Below are positions 22,516 through 33,869 of a stretch of DNA of 64,000 nt, piece after piece. Made by a program: the position numbers and the translations under genes. Under the pieces are notes generated by a model. The model made no database searches and was not told where the DNA came from. It saw only the letters and a program-made list of their open reading frames with translations. The stretch's first letter is position 1; every line of letters starts with the position of its first letter. The stretch covers positions 1,097,501-1,161,500 of the forward strand of contig WPIO01000065.1 in NCBI GenBank assembly GCA_009760855.2. The letters run 5' to 3'. Source of the DNA: Cristatella mucedo. Its lineage: Eukaryota; Bryozoa; Phylactolaemata; Cristatellidae.

Positions 22516-24490
22516 CTCAAAAAGAAACTCGTTTACCAAATGACAAACCTTTTGCTTCCTTATCAGACAATTTAAGAAAATGTGCAACCATCATTGTACG
22601 GACTTCGTCAATACATGCAGCAAAGGAGTTGAGGGAATTCGACGTGCTGGAGGGCTGGAAGTGAACAAAGCAAAGGTACAACTGAATGTCATCCATATAG
22701 AAGTGAAAGCCTAGATTGTGTTCGGCAATCACATCGGAAAGAGGGAGAGTATAAACCGTGAACAGAACTGGACCAAGCACGGAGCTCTGAAGAACCTCAT
22801 ATTTCAGAGGTACCTCTGGGGATCTTTGTCCATTCACATCAATACTCTGGAGTCTCCTACTGAGATCGGACCTGAACCATTGCAGTGCAGTGCTAGTTAT
22901 TCCCAAGCGAGGTGAGAGGTGCTCTAGAAGGACTCGGTGATCGATAGTTTCGAAAGCTGAAGACAGATCGAGAAAAGCAAGCAGAAATACTCTACCCACG
23001 TCTGCATTCCTAAGTAGGTCGTTATGCACACGAAGTACTGTTGACTCTGTGGAGTGATTAGCTTTAAAACTAGACTGGAACTTACTAGCAAGGTTTGAAG
23101 TTTCAATATATGAGTTCAGCTGGCCTGTCACGACTCGTTTCAGTGTCGTTGATAGTAATGGTAGAAGGGAGACTGGGCGATATGTGCTCAAGTTCTCGTG
23201 GTCTAATGACGCTTTCTTGAGTAGTGGCCTGACTACAGCTTTTTTGAAAGGTGCTGGGACATGACCTGAGGCTAATGACATTTATGATATAATTCATCAT
23301 AGAAGCAGGAGAGTGGGAATATGGTCCAAAGGACTAGTTGTCTTCTTTGATTGGGAACTTCAGGACGAGGTCACAAGTTACCTGCTTGAATATAGGCACT
23401 GAGTTGCTGCATGTAATTGAGGGACACAATTCTAGGGGGAGTTGCTGCCATCTTAGGAATGGACTACCTGATCTTGTCTATCTTCTTGAAAAAAAAGCTA
23501 GAGAAACGATCAGCTAGATTATCACAGGGATCAATAGATACGGAGATAACCTGGGAGCGGTTGAGGAGATGGTTGATTGTAGACATCAGCACGTTTGGAT
23601 TGTGCATCTGTTATTCAACAATGTTTTTATAGAAGCTAGACTTGGCCTTTGCTATGATCGATTGGTACGATGTACAGTAGTCCCCGTATGCCAGTCGAGG
23701 GACATTCAGTCCTGATCTTGTGTGTGCTTTTTCAAGCTTTCACTTAGTAAACCTGGCTAGTTTAATGTCTGTGGTTAACTGTAGGCCGTCTGGGCAAGGG
23801 CACACAGTGTGCTTAGTCAGAGGTGAAAACTCATCGAGCTAATGTCGTGTTGTAGCTATCTATCAATGATGACAGGTCGGAAGGTCTCAGCACCGATGTC
23901 AAGGGTCGTGAGGTTTCGTGATTTACATGTGATTTTAGAGACTGAGTAGGGGGAGGAGGGTACACATTGTAGATTGAATGAGATCTGCATGTGGTCAGAT
24001 AAGCAGGATTTGGTAAGAATTGGTGTTGGCAAAGTGCAGTTGTATGAAAGTATTTGGTCGAGTGTGTGATCCGTGATGTGAGTAAAGCTATACACATGAG
24101 CCACAAGAGACAATAAGTCAGTCAGTGCACGAAATTTAATGCTGAAAGTGTAAGATAAGTTATCAAAATGAATTTTGAAATCACCCATAATGGGAAAGGT
24201 TGATTTCTTGCACGCAGAATCGAAATGAGATCAGAGAAATCTGAGACAAGGAGGACTTGGTATCTGGTGGACGATAGACTACTGCTACTGTCGGTAGCAT
24301 GTTGCATGGCGAGCAATAAAAACCGTACAAACTGCTTGCGAATCTTAATGCTGCTGCTCTGCTCATCAAGATACACGGTTTTGAATGTGAGTCTGAGAGC
24401 GAGTGAGTCTGTCTGTCCGTAAACACAGGTCGCCGACATCACGCTTACGTTATGCCCTTTGTGAAATGTATGGTCCTACTGCGAAGGTAC
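22516..24490 (-). mobile_element. L2-A copy: endonuclease remnant plus RT, 3' end missing
   Basis: The only copy here that retains recognisable APE-type endonuclease: the C-terminal half at about 24442-23856 (GDFKIHFDNLS, HITDHTLDQILSY, LSDHMQISF). It is broken by frameshifts. RT follows at 23281-22517. The copy ends abruptly in the RT at 22516. Confidence 0.85.
22517..23281 (-). pseudogene. L2-A LINE RT fragment (older copy)
   Basis: 254 codons of [42 protein letters not shown] (motif A), then FHFYMDDIQLYLCF, where the catalytic YADD has become YMDD, and FLKLSDKEAKGLSF at the end. It is more diverged than the 34, 43 and 47 kb copies. The rest of the RT and the 3' end are missing, which is unusual for elements that normally truncate at the 5' end. 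Confidence 0.88.
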
Positions 24491-25799
24491 AGCTCTGATT
24501 GTTTTCGGGTCAAAAACAGCGAATGTAATTTATTCGTTTCCACATACAGCGACAACAAGCAGTCTCACTTTTAAAATTTTTGAATTGTGCACTATATTAT
24601 AAAAAAGATTGGCAGACTGTTTAAAATCAGCAAGTTTTGAAAGTTCGGATTTGATTCCTGGAGATTATCTCCCAAAGGCACTGATAAAAATGGAGAGCCT
24701 GACCAAGGCATTCAGTCTTAGCCACGGTTGGCCGGTCGGTGAGTCATAGCGGCTGAGCTTTAGCGAAGCTATACGCGTATATACGGTAGAGCCTAAACCG
24801 TCATCAACGACTAAATCATACCCCAATTCTACTCGAAGATCAACCTCCCGAGTTCGAGTTGAATAAATACAATGACTTGCGCTATCTTTTTTATTAATTG
24901 CGGGTCTTGCCCCAACTACATAAAATCTTGAGGGTCTTTCCTCCTAAAAGAAATTATTTTGCTGGTCTTGCCCGTAGATAAAAATCTTTGCTCGTCTCTA
25001 CTTATATGCATGGTCTTTGATCTTTTACTTGAAAATCGTATACCCACGACATTTTGGGGGGTACACGCAACGGAGCAATTTAAACGCTCCAGCTATTATA
25101 TCTACTCGTTAGTGGTTTACGTCGACGAAAAGGGTGACGTCATCGTCGTATGGGTTGGTTCACAGGACATGAAGAAAGCTGTTGATAAAGGCGCATATTG
25201 TGTCTAAGCAATTTATTTCTCTACCAGAGCGGGTAGCGAGTGAAAAAAAAGAGAGAGATACGACGTGAGAGAACATCCTCCGGCCGCTTAGACAAAGCGG
25301 CTGGACAGCAGATGCACCTGGGCAGCTGCCTGGAACCGGTAGACTTGACGGCTATATATACATGCTGGCAATCACAATACCTTAATTTATGAAACTAGAA
25401 ATGGATTTAAATTTTCAGTTTAATTTCAAAGGAGAAATATGCCTGCTGCATGCACGAGACTACGTTATAGAAGCCGGAAAAAAGCACGTGTCAAAAGTTG
25501 CCGGTGTTGTATTCTGATGGTGCTCATGTTTGTAACAAAACAAGGCAGCTACTGGCGCCGCCACTTTTATTTTCTATACCAATTAGTACTGTCGTACTTC
25601 TGACGGTCAAAACAGATATTTTCTCAATGCCATCGAACATAGTCTGGGTAGTTTATTTTTCTTTCAGAGTATCATCAAAATATTTCTCTTTCTTCGAAAA
25701 ATTGCAGCATTTCATTCATGAATTAGTGCAGTATTCCAGCAACGAAAAACTATCTGCACCTAAGAATATCATACTATCGTAACATGGCCTGACAATAGC
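24491..25799. other. Polycystin intron or 3' side, unassigned
   Basis: A plus-strand frame at 25060-25207 (SLVVYVDEKGDVIVVWVGSQ) is protein-like but isolated. No continuation of the polycystin gene was found on the minus strand. Confidence 0.3.
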
Positions 25800-25876
25800 T
25801 GGCTCTACAGCTGAGCTCCTCGGTACAATTGGAGTCAGTGATGGTCTTCAATTGGTCTGCCTCAGCTGTAGAGCCA
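25800..25876. repeat. 77-bp element with 16-bp perfect terminal inverted repeats
   Basis: TGGCTCTACAGCTGAG at 25800-25815 and its exact reverse complement at 25861-25876 enclose 45 bases that include two CAATTG sites. Could be a tiny MITE-like element or a structured RNA; no coding. Confidence 0.85.
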
Positions 25877-26002
25877 ATCATCTTGCAGTTTGTATTGACG
25901 ATCGATCTCAGTCTAAAAGTAACGGTATGCCACGAAATGACGGCATTAACTAGGTAGCGCCGGGCTGCCGTCCCTGGCGTTTACAGTGTTGCTAGCACTT
26001 AC

Positions 26003-26113
26003 CGAGCTGACGGTAAAAAAAGAGACTGTGCGCCGAGGTAATTGGCTCTCTAAGCAGGAGGATATTTATGAAGCCCATAATGATCACCTTAAATGGCTGG
26101 ATGAGGGTCACTG
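26003..26113 (-). CDS. Polycystin-1-like exon (e): membrane helix with QPxK motif
   Basis: 111 bases: CA completes the Ser codon from exon (d), then 36 codons and one base. The acceptor TTGCTTTGTAG precedes 26113; the donor is GTAAGT at 26002-25997. The joined peptide FQSVTLIQPFKVIIMGFINI matches the conserved 'FxQSxxxxQPxKxxxxA' helix of polycystin-1 proteins. It then reads LLLREPITSAHSLFFYRQL. The next exon should start with two bases completing a codon. I scanned the minus strand from 26002 to about 19.6 kb and found nothing convincing. The remaining helices may lie further left, beyond GRHPR, or be too diverged to see. Confidence 0.87.
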
Positions 26114-26429
26114 CTACAAAGCAATAGCGACGATGGCCAGTTAAAAGATAGCGTATGCAACCACTGATTCATTGACATTCAAGAAACTGCCGAAGCAAAT
26201 AACCAGTTATGAAGCCTGCATCTTTATTTTAAGGATTGTTAAACAATTTTGTCGATTGCATCGAGCTAGCGTCCCCTTGGACAGAGCAAAGACAGCACTC
26301 GTCAGTAAACCGCCGGAAAAAATTATCCGGCCCAAGAAAATTAGCTTGAGACGGGAACAAAGCAGTAATTTTGTGTTAAAAAAGAGGTCACAAACATGTA
26401 TATAGCTTTCATTTTGATACAAAAAGCAA

Positions 26430-27270
26430 GCTCTCGTTAGACGACCACATCAGCCCCACAGTCAAATCTGCCTATTTTCAGCTTCATAACATTGCTAAAA
26501 ATTGGGCTTGTTTAGATAAGGATACCACGTCCAAGTTGGTCCATGCATTCGTGACATCCCGTCTCGACTTCTGCAACTCACTGCTCGCTGGCCTACCGGC
26601 ATGTGCGATCAGGCGATTGCAGCTGGTGCAAAACTCTGCAGCTAGGCTTGTCTGTCATGAGCGTCACAGTTGCCACATTACTCCACTTCTCGCCGACCTG
26701 CACTGGCTACTACTCAAGCAACGGATTGACTTCAAGGTTTTGTTGCTCACTTTTAGGTCACTTCATTCTTTGGCTCCAGCCTATCTCTCAGATCTACTCC
26801 CCCCACCAGGCCAAGCATCGTACCACCCGCTTTTCGGAATCCAACAGTCTACAAATACCCCGTACAAACCTCAAATCTTTTGAAGACCATGCATTTAGTT
26901 CGTATGCTCCCAAAGCCTGGAACTCCCTCCCGACCTGCGTCAGAACATCCCCTGACCTGGCCACATTTAAAAAGAATTTTAAAACACACCTATTTAGGAC
27001 AGCATTTAGTGGGTCCCTGTGATTCGTCCTTGATGTGCTTATGCGTGTTGACACTGTGCAAGCTGCCACTAACCACATTTGCATGTTGACCCTGTGCATG
27101 TCACCCCTAACCATGTTATTCATGTTGTTTGTTTGTCAAGCATGATTTTACTCACCATTCAATTGCATTTCCATTTGCAACAAATGTAAAGCGCCTAGAG
27201 AGAGAGAGAGAGAGAGAGTGAGTTCTCTGAGGGAGCTTTATCAAGTGCATTATTATTATTATTATTAGCT
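26430..27270 (+). mobile_element. L2-A copy, 5'-truncated
   Basis: Begins at the '[17 protein letters not shown]' part of RT (DNA from about 26430), keeps the frame in pieces (26536-26883, 26603-27022), ends [11 protein letters not shown] at 27020, and has the 3' UTR and (ATT)n at 27248-27268. In this copy the hairpin's inner arm has grown into a (GA)n run (27198-27217). Confidence 0.9.
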
Positions 27271-27635
27271 GTAGGTAATATTTTTATTTTTCGACAAGAG
27301 TGCTAGCTATAATCTAGTTTAAATCTGCTGAAAAATCGACAATTCAAAAAGCTAAAATTTTAACCAGTAGGATGATGGCAAAACCAGTTGACAATATTTA
27401 CTGCTGAGCCCCATTATAACTAGTATAGCTCCCTTTCTCTTGCTCTCTTCCTATGTCAATATTTTTAAGGAATTCTTTATTTAACTGATGTATATCTACT
27501 AATTAAAACGACAAAGTCCGTCCGTCACGCGGCACTTCCGTAACGCGACAAGATGGTGACCAGTATTTCCGGGAGTGATGTGTAATAGAAACGTAATTCT
27601 AATATAACTCAGCGAAGCGAGTCCTCAGGCAGTGA

Positions 27636-27638
<3 letters not shown>

Positions 27639-27721
<83 letters not shown>
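27639..27721. repeat. (TA)n microsatellite
   Basis: About 41 uninterrupted TA units. Confidence 0.98.
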
Positions 27722-27724
<3 letters not shown>

Positions 27725-27779
27725 GAGCAGCTTACTGTCTGTAGACTCACTGAGCTGAGTCATAGTAGTTGAGGATCGG

Positions 27780-28545
27780 CGTAAGAACTTTGCACTGTTG
27801 ATCAACAAGAAGCCATCTAAGCTCTTTCATCAAAGGAGACACATGGTCAAGCCTGTAGGATGTAATAGCTAGCCTTGCAGCCATATTCATCACCAGCTGC
27901 AATAGCCTAGTGGCTTTTGGAATTGAAAAAACCTAGCCGAGACAGAACCAATGAGCTAAAAACATTCCTAAACTTAGGTATTGATCGGACTTGATGGCTA
28001 GCTGTGGAGACATTCTTCCTAACGAAGCTTTCAAAATTTTGGCAGTTCTCGAAAGATGACACCTAAACTCCGAGCACATGATGACAACCACACAACAGCA
28101 TTAGAAATTAGAAGAGCCACGTTTTCCAATCCAGGCACACGCTTGGGGTGTGCTAAAAGAAGCAGTTCTGGTTTATCGTTGTTTAGTTTAAGGAAATTTG
28201 CTGACAACTAAGATCGAATGTCTACAGGCACGCATTCAGCTTACTTGTCGCTGCAGCAGATTCCGACAGTTTAAATGACAAAAACAGCTGAGTATCGTCA
28301 GCATAAAAGTGATAGCCGATTCCATGGGCCCGAATCACTTTTACCGGAAGTTGAGTACAAATGGCGAACAGCAGAGGAAGGATCCTGCTGGATTCCACGG
28401 GTGACTGATCTTGTGGATGAGACCTGACCCACATATGATGCTAATTGAACACTATCAGAAAAGTACGATTTGAACAACGCCACTGCCTCGTCAGCCAGAC
28501 CGATCATTGTTCTCAATCGTTCAAGTAGATTAGGTCATCATTAAT
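27780..28545 (-). mobile_element. L2-B copy (RT fragments)
   Basis: Minus-strand pieces IGLADEAVALFKSYFSDSVQ (28516 down) and [20 protein letters not shown] (around 28320), with the catalytic YADD box. They match the 55.2 kb L2-B (IGLADEALAWFKSRLSG, GYHFCADDTQLHLSYK). Frameshifted. Confidence 0.8.
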
Positions 28546-28549
28546 AGAA

Positions 28550-29300
28550 TAGTAGAACGTAGAACGCGAAATTCAGCACACAAAGGACAGTTCACGCGGG
28601 ATGGAGCAAATGCGGCGAGGAGCAAATGAATTCTATATTCTCTTTAAATGCAGACAATTCGAGAGACAGTATGACGTCTGCTGGTAGCCAGACCATGGCT
28701 TTAGAAGCATAGCCACTGAAAACACGGTCTATAAACTATTTGAGCTGGGTTAGAATTACAACTAAACCGCCAGAGGCAGAGGAGCAATTAATACAGCAAA
28801 TGTAAAGCGCCTAGAAAGAGATTGAGTTATCTGAGGGCGCTTTATCAAGTGCATTATTATTATTATTATTATTATTATTATCATACGATGAGAAGTCTGA
28901 GGAGTAAGCATTCCAGATATGATAGATATGTATACTATGTTAGATGACATGAAATATCTTGCAAAAGAATGGCGGAACCTGAAATTAAGAGACACAACCT
29001 TGAAGTTGATACGTTAATTGTCGGGAAAGCGGTGCCAATCAGAGATCATAATATTATCTGGCAGTTGCAAAGTCCACGACAGACAAGTCTAGTTGTCGAC
29101 CCACGGGACGTACCAGCTGCTAGACTCTTATAGCACAAACGGCAATACGTATAAGGGTGAGTGTATGAAGTTTACAGGAACTTTACGACTGCATGGACTG
29201 GGCTAAATATTCCGTGCGGTGCAAAGTCCTCTAGATGTGAGAGACGTCAAATTCTAAATTATATGCCCGTGTAAGCAGACTTGACACGATCGGGGAGAAA
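28550..29300 (-). mobile_element. Diverged L2-A 3' region, interrupted
   Basis: 'ttgaagttgatacgttaatt' and 'aagtccacgacagacaagtc' correspond to the late RT in other minus copies, at low similarity. Split by a plus-strand tail at 28795-28885. Confidence 0.55.
28795..28885 (+). mobile_element. L2-A 3'-end micro-insertion
   Basis: 'cagcaaatgtaaagcgccta' , intact hairpin, 'gggcgctttatcaagtgc' and (ATT)n, in the opposite orientation to the surrounding diverged L2. Confidence 0.85.
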
Positions 29301-29389
29301 AAGACAAATATATCCATAGCCAACCATGTGGCAGCGAAATAAATGCAAGGTATTATGTGAAGTAAGTCTTAATCTGATATCAACCCCTG

Positions 29390-29690
29390 TGTTTAATGGG
29401 AAACGCTAGTGTCACCCTCGAACTGGAAGATCTAATTCTCAATATTAGTTCATCTAGGATTACACTAGAGAGGTCTGCCGGTAATCTGGGCTTATCATTC
29501 AAACATGACATAATCGAATGGGCACATGTCCACCGCTGTAAAGTCGGCCTAATTTAAGCTGAAAAACAAGTTAAAAAAGCATCTATTTATAACAGCATTT
29601 ATTGGGCCCACGTGAGCCTTACTTTATATGCATATGGGTGCTGACAGTGCATGCTACCACTAACCATATTTGCATGCAACCATCTGAGGA
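29390..29690 (+). mobile_element. Diverged L2-A fragment
   Basis: 'aacagcatttattgggccca' and 'ctgacagtgcatgctaccac' match the end of the RT and start of the 3' UTR; the part before is heavily decayed. Confidence 0.6.
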
Positions 29691-31090
29691 CACAAGTGGA
29701 ACACTAGAAACAAGATGTAAAGCCGGCAGTCGCCTACGTTGTATTTTGAACTTTAACTTGTTCGCTCTGTTGGCATTTTGGTACAGCTTTGTAAGGAAGA
29801 AGCACTACGTTCAGAAGAGACTACATGATATGAAGATGAACTTTAAAGATGCCTCTTGTGACCTCCACTCTCTTGAGATTGAGTTGCCAAGACTTTGAGA
29901 AGACCTGTGGCAGGAATCAGTACTATAGACCCAAAGGAGACGTGAATTTTGGGTAGTTGCAGATGAATGAAGAATCTGCTGAAGTATACCGTTGCCTGAT
30001 GAGCTCGCTCAACATGGTTGTGCCATGGCAGAGAAGAGGATTTCAAGAATAATGAAGGAAAAATAGGCAATCTCCGACAATAAATTACAATTAGGTTTTT
30101 CCGGCTCACAGATCTTGATGCCAACTTTGATTTCTTGTTGGAACGTAAGAGGCTTTTGAAGACAAGACACTTGACCAGACCCAACTCTGCCAGCAATGAC
30201 TAGACCTCGGAGGCTTCTATTGTTAAGACGTTAATGGAGCAGAGCTGTACAAAGAATTTTGCGACTGTAAAATGCTTCTTGCCACTCGTCACGACTCGGC
30301 ACTAAAGACATCACTAGAACTCATGTCTTTTATTGTTAGTTATGGTCCTGATTGCCTTTGAGAGTTGCCTTGCAAGTTCTTTCACAATAGCTGTATCAGT
30401 TACCAGTTGTGAACGTTACGCAAGCAAGCTGGAGATAATCCTGCGTTATTTGAGAGCATCAATGGCGCAAAATTGACTCTTTGATGTAGCCTTGTTAACC
30501 ATGTCGAAAGAAACACTAGCTAATATTTACTTTCAAACTGTAATAGACCAGTTTGTCGAGTTCAAGGCCTGAAAACAGTTCAGCTAATTTCTACTTTGTA
30601 CCTTTACTACAATGAAAAAACTGCCTCGACTCGATAAACCTGCCAGCCTGTTTTTTTCTCGCATTCTTATTAGGATTAGCTATTTTGCAGCAATTTCTGA
30701 CAAGGGGAGGGGCGCCATTTTTAGTTTTGTCCCGGGCGTAGAAAGGTCTCACTGCGCCTCTGTTCATATGCTCTGACAGTCTGGAAAGCTCTTTCAGCTT
30801 AAGTCGCCGCTTGCAATTCCCTTGAATTATTTAAGTCTCAGCCAAAGACGCATTAATTCCGCCCAACTTTACCCAAGCCCCAGTGAACTCGTCTTTTTTC
30901 TGTGCGCTTTGCGTGCTTATCTGAGCATGATTCAGTGGATATTACGAAGCTGGGGTCCTACTAACCGCTGTCCGCGAACGTCTTTTGTGTCCTTTTATTT
31001 ACTGTCCTAAGTATTGTGCCTGTGTGTTTTTGCATCTTTGTCTCAGCATGACAAGTGTATGTCATTAATCCTTGCTTATTCACTCACTGG
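29691..31090. other. Polycystin intron, unassigned
   Basis: A plus-strand frame (to a stop at 29898) has a hydrophobic stretch (NFNLFALLAFWYSFV) then basic residues; no splice-framed exon and no family recognised. Confidence 0.3.
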
Positions 31091-31180
31091 CAACGATTTT
31101 TTAAGCGCCTCGAAAAAGATTTGGTTCTCTTAGGTTGCTAAACCAACAAAACCTTACTATTGTTACTATTATTACTATTA
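31091..31180 (+). mobile_element. Old L2-like 3' end
   Basis: 'taagcgcctcgaaaaagatt' , 'tggttctcttaggttgct' and an (ATT/ATTACT)n tail: a worn relative of the L2-A 3' hairpin. A similar old end is at 52800-52860. Confidence 0.55.
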
Positions 31181-31305
31181 ATCCTCTCTTTCCTAAAGTG
31201 ACCAATCTGTAGTGGGGTATTGGCATGAGGGGTATGAAATAATAAACAATGGCGGGCATAAAAACTTACCATATCCGATTAACAGTATAATAATTCATTA
31301 CTTAC

Positions 31306-31454
31306 ATTGAAAGACTGATATTAATGTAGAAAAAATCCATTGCAGGCTCTTTTCGTCGTCGTAGGAATGACTGTACGCTATCATGATGTACGTACACGCG
31401 GCACAAGAGCATATTGGAATCATCCACGCCATGTAGAGGCAGCACGATGGATAC
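31306..31454 (-). CDS. Polycystin-1-like exon (d): next membrane helix and loop
   Basis: 149 bases. The acceptor TTCTGTTACCTTAG precedes 31454; the donor is GTAAGT at 31305-31300. Its first G completes Thr with AC of exon (c), giving HTLPTYPSCCLYMAW, which matches 'LPxWxxYIAW' at the start of this helix in PKD1L proteins. The rest (YDDEKSLQWIFSTLISVFQ) matches 'GYxKSxEWLxxxxxSFxQS'. It ends with the single base T of a Ser codon. The intron to exon (c) is 20.9 kb and holds several complete L2 insertions. Confidence 0.88.
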
Positions 31455-32190
31455 CTAAGGTAACAGAAATGTAATATTTGGCTTGCTTTCAGAGAAAATT
31501 TATAAACTTGTGTGTTGGAATTTGACAAGGATCTTATGGGAACCAAGATTGCTGCTCGAGCGGTTAAATTCACTAAAAAGTCAAACGGATTTACACCAAC
31601 AGACGCTGTTACGGTAAGCTTTATCCGAAAGACGGCTAATTATTAAGGTAAAAATATTTCCAGCTCAAAGAAGAGATAATTTTATTAAAGCTTGTGCAAA
31701 GCTATTATTGATTTTCATGCCACAGGGAGGCTCTTTATCTATCTAATTGATGTAATATATACTACAGTTATTTTGTCTATCTCATACATACAGCTGGCTA
31801 GTGCAATAGTCACGTAATATTAATTTAATGTTAATTCAACAACTTCAAGTTGTGAACTGCATGACCAGTTGAGCTGCATGAGCAGGAGTCTGATTATTAT
31901 TTAAAATAATTAAAAAGTTATTACGTAAAAGTGTGATACGTGCTTTAAAATATAATACAATCACTTGCAGCGAAAGCGGTCTCATGCCTCAAGACCAGAA
32001 AGATTAGGATCAATCGCGACATAAAAGTCCAACCACAAACATCTAGGCCTGTATTGACCGAAGGAGTTCTACGCAATGCAAAAGTTTTCAGCCACCTACA
32101 TTCCGAACTAACTTCTCCCCCGACCAGTGGTGGCCAGTATTAAACCCGCTTAATCCTCAGTCTGCCTAAATCTGGTCACAGCCAACCGGT
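31455..32190. other. Polycystin intron, nothing recognised
   Basis: AT-rich; no gene or named repeat seen. Confidence 0.35.
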
Positions 32191-32194
32191 GGAC

Positions 32195-32405
32195 GGCTCG
32201 TCCGCCTTTCGCCGTTGAAATAGACATGAGCTCCCTTAACAGCCTTATTTGTACAGCGGTAGAAGAGCCTCGACGACCGTCACCGCGGCTTGCAGTTGGC
32301 AATAAGGGATCGATCATTGCAGGATTCGAAACCACGACTTCGGTCGTGAAGAGCGAGCACGTTACCTCCTGGGCTATCATGGCCCAGTGTTTACAATGAC
32401 AGCCT
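32195..32405 (-). mobile_element. SINE-B copy
   Basis: Minus strand: 'gcccaggaggtaacgtgctc', B box GGTTTCGAATCC, 'ttattgcc', then 'gtcgtcgaggctcttctacc' and 'gtacaaataaggctgtt', in the same order as the 9.73 kb copy. Confidence 0.7.
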
Positions 32406-33485
32406 CGCACGCGATTCTCCTCTTCCTTCGACTTAGACTCTTTTCTCTAAGGTGCGATTACAAATGGATGTATTACTGATTTTGGCAACCTCAGACTTTG
32501 CCAGCCCAGCACGGCCCGCATCCGGCGGCCTGCACGAAATTATCCGCTCAGCCAAGAGAACCTGTGTGACCCAACATCGTCCAGCTCGCACAGATTTAGC
32601 TCGGCTCCAAGATGTATTCAGGTTCCCAGAGCTAGTATTTTTTTACATCATTATAGCCCGAAGTTGCTCGGCTTAGCACAATCTGTTGAGCTCGGACAGG
32701 CGGGCGCCACCGGATAGGTGCTCAGGCGCGACTTCCTTGTGTGCGGCTGTAGGTAAGCCGAACAAATCAACCTAGTTGTACCGACTTATCCACTTATGCA
32801 AAAATAAATAGTGCACAATGCGAATCGCTTAGGCCTAGCTAATTAGCACCTATGCAGCAAAGCAGACAGAAGTATCGAACACCAAGGTCAGATGCAAGCA
32901 CGATAATAGAGCTAAAGAGTTGCTTACAGTAGCTCGGTTCGCTAGCAGTAGCATTTTCGCCGCTTAGTCTTGCCAGTAGCTCCTATGCGGGCATGCGATC
33001 AGCTTACGCTAAATGCATTGCATTAGCTGCATTTACAGAGAATGGCTGCTATTAATTAAATTAGCACTCGCACGTTGAATGACAAGAGCATGTACACAGT
33101 GTGTGCTGCTATACGTATTAGTGAGACATTTACCAATAGCTAACGTAGGCTCGTGGCTTGGTAGATAGCGGCATCGGAATGTCTACCATGGCAGCGCTAT
33201 TGCTTGCGTTCTGATTGTAGAGAGCCTCTTCCAACGAAGTGCTTCTCAGGTAACTGCAAGGTAGAGAAGAAGATACGTATCGCTCTAGATGTCGCCGCCG
33301 CCGGGCGCCTGCCGCGGTATCCGCCTCCTGCGTCGGCGCTACTGACGGCTAGACAAGCAGATTTCATGCTGTCGCAAATTAATACCATCACCGACAGTCG
33401 CTCATGCCAAGAGATAATTCAAGGTTTCTACTACCGTGAGCCGTTCGCACTTCTTCTCGACCGCACGGTCGAGGGTTCACTTCGA
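32406..33485. other. Polycystin intron, unassigned
   Basis: GC-richer patch at 33200-33480 with open frames on both strands; no domain recognised. Confidence 0.3.
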
Positions 33486-33489
33486 GCAG

Positions 33490-33660
33490 ACGGCGATCTT
33501 TTATGCCCCATTTCACTACCTCAACTACCCTCCTGACTCAGCTATGCTTCTCACTTTCTATTTTCCGATCGAGATGAAGTCTGTTGGATACCGAATGCTT
33601 ACCGAAAGTCACTTAGGCTTTAAGAGCGCTATAGAAGACACTCCTGCCTTACACCCACAA
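33490..33660 (+). mobile_element. L2-B 3' UTR fragment
   Basis: 'tcctgactcagctatgcttc', 'agtctgttggataccgaatg' and 'aagagcgctatagaagacac' match other L2-B 3' ends. Confidence 0.7.
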
Positions 33661-33869
33661 ATGAAGGTTGTTTGTCCGCAAATGAGTAATTAGAATTATC
33701 CTTCGAACAGTTCAGCATGCTTTAATTTTTGGCATCGCCTGTAGCCGTTTAGCCTGATTTTTAAAAATTTAAAAACAACCATGTACTAAATAAGTATTCG
33801 CCGATGTTGTGGCTTTAAATAAAATAGCTTAAAATAGACGAAAAGTTGTGTAGACCGGACAAAATAACC

